23,187 nucleotides of DNA, from IMG/VR virus record IMGVR_UViG_3300026455_000065, positions 1 to 23,187 of that record; one strand, written 5' to 3'. The stretch is from a virus. The first letter of the stretch is position 1; every line of letters begins with the position of its first letter. The translations under genes were made by a program, and so were the position numbers. A model generated the notes under the pieces. The model had not been told where the DNA came from. It saw only the letters and a list, made by a program, of their open reading frames with translations, and did no database searches. Shown here in pieces: positions 6,591-14,800 of the stretch.

Positions 6591-8792
6591 TTAGAAATCA
6601 ATTCTAACTGAAAATACCTGATTACCTGTTCTTTCTAACGGTTTAGCTAATTTAGCTGTAACTAAAGGTTCTTTATTTTCATTTAATAATGCTACCTCTG
6701 TTATTCTTTTTGGTTGTCCAGTAACATATGTTGGGTTCTGGCTTGTTAAGAATTGTGTTCCGGGTAAATTAACCATGAAATTTAAAACCTCTACGTCAGT
6801 TGCTCTTGTTAATTGAACAGCACCTGGAAAGGGTTGTGAATCCCCAAATTGTGGTAATGTTGGTTGATCAATATTTGGTAATGGTCCAAGATAAGTTTCA
6901 ATATCATATGTTGATGCTGAATCGTACATATCTCCTGTTATCACAAATTGATATCCGCACATGTTTGTTTTGGATATTAAGTTACCAACAGTATGGCCAG
7001 ATATTTGAGATGTTAAATCAATTATTTTCCAAGCGTCTGAGGACGGTTGATTTCCTGTTTGTACAACCTGAACCAAAGCATAAAATTTATTTGCTGTGAA
7101 TCCAGTAAAATATGATGAATTGCTTAAGTATTTAAAATCTCCTGTTTCAAATCTAAATCCTATATTTGAATTTGTTGTACCTGTAATTTTACCATAATAG
7201 TTACAGTGCATACCGTTTTTATAGGTGTCGCCAGTGTATTGGAACATGTATGTAACCCAAGCAGTTTCTCCTGTAAGAACTACTGGATCTAAATCATAGA
7301 ATGTTGGTAAATCTAATGGTACTGTGTTAAATCTAGGGGCTGGTAATGTATATTTTCTATTTGTTTTATATTCTAATACAGCCACCAATTCTTGGTCATC
7401 AAATACAATAATTTTTTTATCGACAAATACTTTACCAACACGAATACCTTGTTCGTCTAATAAAAATCTAAACTTAAGATTGTTTGTGTTTGGTTTAGTA
7501 TTTTTTGCTGATGAAACATAATAATCAGTTGTATCCATCACAAATTTTGCGCCGATTGTTGTTCCTGTATTTCTATGATAAAAAATAAAAGGAATATAAA
7601 CTTCAAAATGATTAACGTCAGAAACTAAATCATCTGGATCGTATGTATAATATTCTTCATCCGTTTCGCTTCCAATGTAATCATCATATTTAAAAAATCT
7701 TTCTGGATCATTAACAATGTCTCCTAATTCTGAATAGTGAATAACAGCAATACATCTTTGATCTTCTGGTTTAACATCAATTTTTTCACCGAATGAATTT
7801 GTATATGATGTTGGATTTGAAATTGTTCCGCCAGTTAAATTTGTAAATGTTTGGCCTGTAGATGTATATCCCAAATACTCTTTTAGAGATGCAAATTGAG
7901 TTCCAGTATAACCACTTAATGCCTCATCAGACGCGTCTAAACCAGCTGGCTTTTGTGTCCATATTGTTTCTAGTGTCCATGGATCGTGTTGCGCTAGATT
8001 GTCAACTGGTAATGGTGAACAGACACTTGACCCTGCTGGAGATTCTGGATACTCTAAGCTACACCTGTTGCAAACAACTCTAGTAACACTTGATGGCGAT
8101 GCTCCGGCTAAATTTGGCGTTCTTCTATCTAAAACTAATTTAGTATCTCCGGTAATTGTTTGGACGCCATTTATCAATGTCGTTCCGGTATTAATGATAA
8201 TATCTGTAATTTTATAGACTAAGCTTTGAGTTCCACCGCTTATTACATTGTTAGACTGTTTAAATTCATTATCAAATACCAATGTAATATACTCACATTC
8301 TCTAAAATCTTGTGCAGTTTTACCTGTAACGCCTAAAGATAATTCAGTTGTACCTGTAACTGGTACTGGTACCCCATCAATGACTGTAGTACTAATTGTT
8401 GTCGTTGAAATTTCTTTTGATACGCATTCAACTGTTGTGCCAGTACAAGGACTAGCGTTATATGGTCTATAGTTTGTAACAAATCCAGCTGGACCCATTG
8501 CATTTTTTAATGTGGTTGTTATTGATTGTTCAACAGCGTTACCATAGTTAATTGTATCTGTACCTGTTAATAGATAGGGATACTTTACATGCTGATCTCC
8601 ATCCATAGGCGCCAATACTCTTTGTCTTGGTGTTGTGCCTGCTCCAGTAAATCCACTGAAAGTATAATCAAACTCAGAATCACCGACCTGAAAATATTTT
8701 ATAACAAAATTACCTTCAGCGATAGATTTTCTACCCTTTCTGGTTATTCTTGCTGATAAGAATTCTGAATTACTACTATCTAAAAAGCTCAT
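6591..8792 (-). CDS. Large phage virion structural protein
   Basis: The 733-residue protein starts MSFLDSSNSEF and continues ARITRKGRKSIAEGNF and YFQVGDSEFDY, a beginning I associate with structural proteins of large environmental tailed phages. It is rich in Gly, Thr and beta-prone segments, with repeated TGTT-like strings and no signal peptide or membrane helix. It has scattered Cys (for example VVCNRCSLEYP) but no enzymatic motif I can name. It is the last gene of the virion block before the RuvC-like gene, with a 39-base A/T-rich gap. A baseplate, tail or fibre-connector role fits its neighbours, but there is no direct motif evidence. It lacks the Thr-Pro stalk of its upstream neighbours. 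Confidence 0.78.
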   Translation of the reverse strand: MSFLDSSNSEFLSARITRKGRKSIAEGNFVIKYFQVGDSEFDYTFSGFTGAGTTPRQRVLAPMDGDQHVKYPYLLTGTDTINYGNAVEQSITTTLKNAMGPAGFVTNYRPYNASPCTGTTVECVSKEISTTTISTTVIDGVPVPVTGTTELSLGVTGKTAQDFRECEYITLVFDNEFKQSNNVISGGTQSLVYKITDIIINTGTTLINGVQTITGDTKLVLDRRTPNLAGASPSSVTRVVCNRCSLEYPESPAGSSVCSPLPVDNLAQHDPWTLETIWTQKPAGLDASDEALSGYTGTQFASLKEYLGYTSTGQTFTNLTGGTISNPTSYTNSFGEKIDVKPEDQRCIAVIHYSELGDIVNDPERFFKYDDYIGSETDEEYYTYDPDDLVSDVNHFEVYIPFIFYHRNTGTTIGAKFVMDTTDYYVSSAKNTKPNTNNLKFRFLLDEQGIRVGKVFVDKKIIVFDDQELVAVLEYKTNRKYTLPAPRFNTVPLDLPTFYDLDPVVLTGETAWVTYMFQYTGDTYKNGMHCNYYGKITGTTNSNIGFRFETGDFKYLSNSSYFTGFTANKFYALVQVVQTGNQPSSDAWKIIDLTSQISGHTVGNLISKTNMCGYQFVITGDMYDSASTYDIETYLGPLPNIDQPTLPQFGDSQPFPGAVQLTRATDVEVLNFMVNLPGTQFLTSQNPTYVTGQPKRITEVALLNENKEPLVTAKLAKPLERTGNQVFSVRIDF

Positions 8793-8815
8793 ATGTTAAA
8801 AGTATATGTTTTTAT

Positions 8816-9919
8816 TTACATCGGTCCACCTCCGCCACCACATGATTGTGATCCTACGTCTGTTACATTACCCATTGAATCAATTTCAATCCAACTAAAT
8901 TGACCATCATTGTATGTATTTCCGTATTGTGTTGTTTTTATTGCGTAAACATAACCTGATCCAGGCCCAACAAATGGGTCGCCAGCAGAATCGTATACAG
9001 GATTATTAAGCATTCCTGAAATAGTTGATGATGTTGATTTTATTACCCCCGACATTATATAACCTGGGCTACTACAATATGTGCTACCAGTTAAACTTAC
9101 ATCAACCGGAGAAGCAATATAAAATTCATTAAGCAATGTTGGTGTTAATGTTGGTGTTGGCGTTGCAGTATATTCTTGACAATCGCGAACATCTAGATTC
9201 ATTTGACCGGAACCTCCAGTTCCTCCTCCTTGATTACAATCTATTTGTTGTACATATAGCTGATATGTGCCTGGTGTTGTTAATGTATATCCTGTTGGTG
9301 AGAATGTTGGTGTGTTACTATTAACTTGTGTTAATGTAAATTGTTGAATATCAACCCCTGTACTTGTTCTTAAATATGCATATGCGTATCTTGTTCCTGT
9401 ACCACTGTAGAAGTAACCTTGTGGTTCAACTGTTACTTTGTATCCGCTTGCCAACGTAAATGTTGATAAATCTGAACCACTACAAGTACCTGTTGTTGTT
9501 AAATCACCGCTTAAACAAGTTGTTGGTGTTACTGTAGGTGTAATTGTTGGATTGATAGTTGGTGTAGTGGTTGTGGTAGGTGTAATTGTTGGGTTAATAG
9601 TTGGTGTTGTTGTTGGCGTGATCGTTGGATTAACAGTAGTAGAAGTTGTTGTTGGTGTTGGTGTCGCTCCTGGTATACCTGTAATAGAAATACATTGTGA
9701 TGTTCCTGAACAATCACCTCCATCAACTTTAACAAATAAACTAACCACGTTATCGGGTATTCCTGTTAATGTTTTTGGAAAACTAGTTACAGCTTGTGAT
9801 GTCGCTAAGCTTGTACAGCCGCTTCCACAAGATGCACCTGTACATCCTGATATTGAAACGGTTTGTCCTGTAATTCCGTTTCCTACTGTTCCTAAATTTA
9901 CCGAAGCGTTAAATGCCAT
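8816..9919 (-). CDS. Stalked virion fibre/adhesin-like protein, 367 residues
   Basis: Residues 1-85 form a Cys-containing N-terminal domain (SGCTGASCGSGC, then GIPDNVVSLFVKV). Then comes a Thr-Pro stalk built from repeats such as NPTITPTTTP (about residues 86-133), a beta-rich middle domain, a second short stalk (TATPTPTLTPT) and a C-terminal domain ending in a glycine run and PM. It lies 29 bases downstream of the 392-residue gene and 23 bases upstream of the 733-residue gene. The GIPDN-type segment resembles VPDN in the 1645-residue protein, suggesting a shared virion-attachment domain. The C-terminal domain probably faces the outside. No known receptor-binding family is recognised. Confidence 0.75.
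   Translation of the reverse strand: MAFNASVNLGTVGNGITGQTVSISGCTGASCGSGCTSLATSQAVTSFPKTLTGIPDNVVSLFVKVDGGDCSGTSQCISITGIPGATPTPTTTSTTVNPTITPTTTPTINPTITPTTTTTPTINPTITPTVTPTTCLSGDLTTTGTCSGSDLSTFTLASGYKVTVEPQGYFYSGTGTRYAYAYLRTSTGVDIQQFTLTQVNSNTPTFSPTGYTLTTPGTYQLYVQQIDCNQGGGTGGSGQMNLDVRDCQEYTATPTPTLTPTLLNEFYIASPVDVSLTGSTYCSSPGYIMSGVIKSTSSTISGMLNNPVYDSAGDPFVGPGSGYVYAIKTTQYGNTYNDGQFSWIEIDSMGNVTDVGSQSCGGGGGPM
9521..9670 (-). repeat. Thr-Pro stalk repeats in the 367-residue protein gene
   Basis: Short tandem units coding for NPTITPTTTP-like blocks. The coding strand is A/C-rich and the plus strand reads as GTTGGTGT-type repeats. The repeat NPTITPT occurs three times. Confidence 0.8.
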
Positions 9920-9948
9920 ATGTTATAAATATTATTTCTTTTATTTTA

Positions 9949-11127
9949 TTAATTCGGTACTTCAAACTGGCTACATGTTATTTGTGTACCTGTGCATGGG
10001 CCAACTTGTGCGTAACATGGTGAAAATTCACTATCTTTACAATAATATGTGGTTTGTACACAATTAGATTGACAATCTTGTAATGTGGTATATAAACCAC
10101 TTCCGTCATATACTGCTTCACATACACCATTATTACAATTATATGTTACCGCTGAAGATGTTGGTGTTATGGTTGGGGATGGGGTTGGGTCTGCGCATAC
10201 ACTATAATTTGGTGTTATTGACGCATAACTATCGATTGTGATTGTCTCAGCTTGACAATAGCTTTCTTGACCACCACAATCAACATATCCTGTTGTTGTT
10301 ATATCAACGTAATTTGATAGGTTACCTGCGGTTATTGTTATAGAATAAGTTTCAGGGGTTGTCCCTCCGTAACAATAGTTTCTTGTTGCGTTTACCATAA
10401 CTTCTACACTAACCCCAGCAATTGCACTTAAGGTTGCGGTAACCCTTGTTATTGTGTTATTATAAGGCCCCTGACCTAAACAATTTATTTGTTCATTGCT
10501 AATTGACTCACTAATTGTTATACAACCACTACCTCCAGATGTTGTTACTGTTGGTGTTCCAGTTACTGTTGGTGTAATTGTAGGTGTAGATGTTGTTGTC
10601 GGTGTACCTGTACTAGTCGGTGTTACTCCTTGAGTACTTGTTGGTGTTGGTGTACTTGTTGGTGTTGGTGTTACCCCAGCAGTACTTGTTGGCGTTGCTG
10701 TATTAGTTGATGTACTTGTTGGTGTTCCTGTTGGTGAGGGTGTTATCACTTGATCACTTATTGCTGATCCTCCACTAAATCTACAATCAATATAGTTCGA
10801 TGTACCCCCAGTAAATAAACAACAATTTATACAATTATCATAAACCTCTTCGTGATTTGTGAAAACATTTTCAATCACATAGCCTCCGGTTACGGTGTCT
10901 AAAATTTTAAACCAGTATTGAGTACTGTACGATGCCCCGCTAAAAATAATAGGATTTGTGTTGTAATATGATCCATCAGAACTTGCTTGATAAGTTGTAG
11001 TAGAATTTGGATAATATGTATACCCAGTTGTGACCACGGATTCATTACCTGCGGTTGGCCCAGTTTTATATAATAACTTAAATGGGTTTGGTGAAACAAT
11101 ACCTTTTAATTTTAGATTTAATCCCAT
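9949..11127 (-). CDS. Cys-rich stalked virion protein, 392 residues
   Basis: I choose ATG at 11127 (MGLNLKLKGIV). The frame also allows a TTG at 11142, but that adds only five residues (YLCS after it). An N-terminal domain of about 120 residues includes STQYWFKILD and the cluster CINCCLF. A long Thr-Pro stalk follows (about 10540-10749), then a domain of about 120 residues with paired Cys, a second short stalk (PTPSPTITPT), and a final Cys-rich module with NCNNGVCEAVYDG and LQDCQSNC. The gene follows an intrinsic terminator, so it may have its own promoter. The architecture matches its stalked neighbours. A displayed fibre or adhesin is likely, target unknown. Confidence 0.75.
   Translation of the reverse strand: MGLNLKLKGIVSPNPFKLLYKTGPTAGNESVVTTGYTYYPNSTTTYQASSDGSYYNTNPIIFSGASYSTQYWFKILDTVTGGYVIENVFTNHEEVYDNCINCCLFTGGTSNYIDCRFSGGSAISDQVITPSPTGTPTSTSTNTATPTSTAGVTPTPTSTPTPTSTQGVTPTSTGTPTTTSTPTITPTVTGTPTVTTSGGSGCITISESISNEQINCLGQGPYNNTITRVTATLSAIAGVSVEVMVNATRNYCYGGTTPETYSITITAGNLSNYVDITTTGYVDCGGQESYCQAETITIDSYASITPNYSVCADPTPSPTITPTSSAVTYNCNNGVCEAVYDGSGLYTTLQDCQSNCVQTTYYCKDSEFSPCYAQVGPCTGTQITCSQFEVPN
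10540..10749 (-). repeat. Thr-Pro stalk repeats in the 392-residue protein gene
   Basis: Degenerate 6-base units coding for TP, SP and TS dipeptides, with two Gly-Val interruptions (AGVTPTPT and QGVTPTST). Confidence 0.8.
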
Positions 11128-11162
11128 ACTACATAAATACAACTCTTATAAAATATAAATAA

Positions 11163-11188
11163 AAAACCCCTTGTTTTGAAGGGGTTTT
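11163..11188 (-). terminator. Intrinsic terminator after the 188-residue gene
   Basis: AAAACCCCTT (11163-11172) pairs perfectly with AAGGGGTTTT (11179-11188) around a 6-base loop, 21 bases past the stop of the 188-residue gene. On the minus strand the stem runs into TTTTTT and further T/A. The A-rich other side would also allow it to work on the plus strand. It divides the virion block into two transcription units. Confidence 0.88.
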
Positions 11189-11209
11189 AAAATATTATTT
11201 AATTTAAAA

Positions 11210-11776
11210 TTAGTTGGCACATGGTACAAAACATTCACTACCAGATACTGTGGTACAAATACAGTTATCTGTTGACCATAAGTATGGGTCGCAAGTAACT
11301 TCCATACTGTATTGAACACAAACCGGAGATTGGTATGAACCTCCTTGCATAACGCATATGTAGGCGGTATATGTTCCATTTCCATTATCCATACTTTGTA
11401 AATTTTGGATTAGAGTCGTTGTAACCACACCTTCCATGTCTCTATATCTAACATATAGATCATTTGGTATTGTTGAATAAGTCAGACTGTAACAATATCC
11501 ATACGCTGATGGGGTTACTGTTGGTGTTGGTGTTGATTGTGATGGGAAAGCTACCCATTGTTGAGTATTTGTGCAAACCCCAGTACTAGCAATTGTTCCA
11601 CCGGTTGTTGAATCAGTAATACCTGTAATTGTATGTCCGGTTAATAACTGTTCTTTGGTTATTCCCGTCGCTAATTCTGTTGTTACGTTAGCGTCAGTTG
11701 TTCCCGAAATATTAAAAGGCCCAGCTACATATGTTGCGCCAGAATATTGATTTTGTAATGTGAAAGTAACTATCAT
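11210..11776 (-). CDS. Small stalked virion protein, 188 residues
   Basis: The N-terminal domain (about 1-80) contains GPFNIS and ATGITKEQLL, similar to GPYNIY and ATGITYSDLT in the 1645-residue protein. A minimal stalk (STPTPTVTPS) leads to a C-terminal domain of about 95 residues with NDLYVRYRD, NGTYTAYIC, PVCVQYSMEVTCDPY and a Cys-rich end. This C-terminal domain resembles modules I have seen in virion proteins of marine and freshwater phages, though I cannot name the family. It looks like a short member of the same fibre set. An intrinsic terminator follows. The 55-base leader upstream is almost entirely A/T and holds AATATTTATATT. Confidence 0.72.
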   Translation of the reverse strand: MIVTFTLQNQYSGATYVAGPFNISGTTDANVTTELATGITKEQLLTGHTITGITDSTTGGTIASTGVCTNTQQWVAFPSQSTPTPTVTPSAYGYCYSLTYSTIPNDLYVRYRDMEGVVTTTLIQNLQSMDNGNGTYTAYICVMQGGSYQSPVCVQYSMEVTCDPYLWSTDNCICTTVSGSECFVPCAN

Positions 11777-11831
11777 TGTTTTTTCTTTTTAATATAAATA
11801 TTCGTTTATTTGGTTTTATTTGCTTTATATT

Positions 11832-14800
11832 TTATACTTGTTGACCTCCGCTACCACTACTACAGTTAGTACAATTGTTATAGATTACTGCGTTATTTCC
11901 GTCAGCTAAATGAATTGAACTAGTTGAACACTGCGTACCAGTTGAGTAGTCGATTTGGTAACATACATTATTGATTTTCACCACTTTAGTTCCACCTAAG
12001 AATGCTGATACTAATACATCTGGTGAAGTCATTGTTAAATATGCGTTGTCACTACATCTGATAACTTGATATGTATAATTTACCGCTTCGTCAACTAAAA
12101 CTGTTATTCCGCTTGTAACTACACATCCGTTTGCATCTGTTACTTCTAAGCAGAATCCGCCAGAAGTTAGACCTGTAACACTTCTACTTGTATTATCTGA
12201 AGTGACGTTAGTATATGTCGCTCTTAATGTGCCGCCACAAGTTGTATATGGCGAAGATTCGTCTTCATATAATCTATATGTCTTAGGCCACACACCACCT
12301 GCAGATGAAATTGTCAAGCTACCTCCATTTGGATCAGCGCATGGTGGGTTTACAGGACTACTAATTGAAGCTGATTGTGCTGTAGGTTGAGTTATGATAG
12401 CTTCATATGTAGCAACACAACCACTAGAATCTTTTATGTATACAGTATATGTACCCGCAGTTTTATTACTAAATGTTAATGTACCAAGTGTAAATGAATA
12501 GTAATCAGATACACCACCTGTTAATGATGCGGTAATTTGGCCACTATTTCCACTTGTTGGGTTAGTTAATGTAATTGAGCCGTTTGATCCTCCGTTACAA
12601 GTCACATTAGAAACTGAAATATTAGCATAAGGCGCCGCTTTACTTAAGTTAACAGATTGTGTTGATGATAAACATCCGTTGCTATCTTTTACTCTAAAGG
12701 TATATGTTGTAGCAAAGAGACTAGTAAATGAATTACTTAATTGCCATGTTGATCCACCATCTTTAGAGTATTCGTACGAGCCAGTTCCTCCACCAGCCCC
12801 AACTGTAACAGCACCATTAGAGCTATTATAACATGTTGGATATGTTGCATTTGTACTGATTGTCACTTGAGTTGGAACACTTATTGAAGTAGAATATGTT
12901 TGCTCACATCCTGAACCATCTTTAACAAAAATTGTGTACGATCCGTCACCTAAACTCGAATATGTTTGTGGGAGATTTCCATAAGTTCCTCCGGCATTTA
13001 ATTTTGATTGATACGTGCCGCCATTTCCTCCTGTACCTGCAGAAACAACTATTGAACCTGTACCACCAAAACAAGATGGATTAGTCACTTGAATCTGCGC
13101 ATTAGGAGCTGATTTAGATAAGGTTTGTGATACTGTTGCGGTACAATCATTAGCATCTTTTACATACAATGTATATGTACCTGTACCTAAATTGCTAAAC
13201 GTTGCGCTTGCTTGGTAGTTTGTACCGTCTTTTGAATAAGTTTTTGTTCCTGTTCCACCAGATGCCGAAACAACTATTTCACCATTTGTACCATTCCAAC
13301 AAGTTGGATTTGTTGCAGAGCTAACACTTATTGTTAATGCAGATGGTTGTGTGATTGTATATGTATAAGACGCCTTACATCCTGTTGCATCTTTAATATA
13401 TAATGTATATACCCCAGGTGATAATGAGTCAAATAATTTTTGTACCGTATAGTATGTTACATCATTTAATGAAACAGTATACGGCCCATTATTACCACCA
13501 CTTGCGCCAACAACATTTAATGATCCAGTTCCTCCATTACAAGAAACGTTTGTTTGGTTGACCACCGGTGTTGGTGCGGACTTAGTTATGTCAACCGTTA
13601 AACCAGTAGATTGGCATCCACTATTATCTTTTGATTTAACAGTATAAACACCAGAACTTAAGTTAGTGAAAACACCACTACTTTGCCATGTTGCCCCGTT
13701 ATCTTTAGAATATTGATATGTTCCTACACCCCCAGAAGCACTTAATGTAAATCCACCGTTAGTACTATTCCAACAAGTTGGATACACCAATGAAGATGAA
13801 CTAACTGTTACTTGAGATGGTTGAGTTATTGTTACTGCATACGTATTTTCACAACCAGCACTATCTTTCACATAAATTGTGTATGAACCTGCTGTTAGTG
13901 ATGAATATGTTCTTGAGGTTGTAATTACTTGGTAAGTTCCTCCGGCATTTAATTTTGTTGAATATGGTCCGCCTTGACCACCAGCTAAATCAGAAACAAC
14001 TATTGACCCATCGTTACCTCCATTACAAGTTACATTTGTTTGTGATATTGTTGCAGTAACTTGTGTTCTACTTAATGTTACTGAAGTTGATCCAGTACAA
14101 TTATTACTATCTTTTGCATAAATTGTATATGTTCCATTAGCTAAATTGCTAAATGTTGTCCCAGTCTGATAGCTTGAACCATCTTTAGAATAGGTATAAC
14201 CACTTCCAGACCCGCCAGATGCAGATGATACTGTAATTGAACCATCGGTACTACCAACACACGTTGGGTTTGTTCCAGATGCACTAAGTGAGACTACTGC
14301 TGGTTGAGTTACTGTTACTACAGCACTACTACCAACTTCACCATAAGAATCTTTGGCATATAAAATATATGAATTAGCAGTTAAGCCGCTAAATACATTT
14401 GACGACTGATAAGTTGACCCATCTTTAGAATATGTATAACTTGCAGTTCCGCCAGTGACACCCGATACTGTTATAACACCGTTTGATCCGCCATTACACG
14501 TCACATTTGTTGTTACAGATGCTCCAACAGATATTGTAACATTTGTAATAGATATTGTTATTGTTTTGTCATAGGTTAGTCCACCTGCATCTGTTGCTCT
14601 AACTCTTATTGAATATGTTGATTGTGTTTCAAAATCAAAAATGGCCGCACTTCTTAATGTGCTTCCTGAAATTGAGAAACTACTATTATCTGGATATGTT
14701 GATGTATCTACTAATGCATATGTGAATGTATCACCAGCGTCTGGGTCTGTAGAACTAAATGTACCAACAGTTGTTCCGGTTGGTACGTTTTCTGATATTG

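Noticed and set aside
9924-9931. T4 late promoter TATAAATA on the plus strand
   Set aside because: It points away from all genes; no plus-strand gene lies downstream. Kept only as part of the upstream-motif observation.
9438-10067. A 209-codon open frame on the plus strand rich in Val-Gly-Val
   Set aside because: It is the antisense of the Thr-Pro stalk; similar Val-Gly frames occur opposite every stalk (for example 17693-17881 and 19401-19646). Repeats without stops explain them.
11140-11142. TTG as the start of the stalked Cys-rich gene
   Set aside because: An ATG five codons later (11127) gives a natural start, and the added residues show nothing conserved.
12230-12275. DESSPY motif shared with the VWA protein (near 17135-17160) as a homologous module
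   Set aside because: Only six to seven residues match, with no support in flanking sequence.
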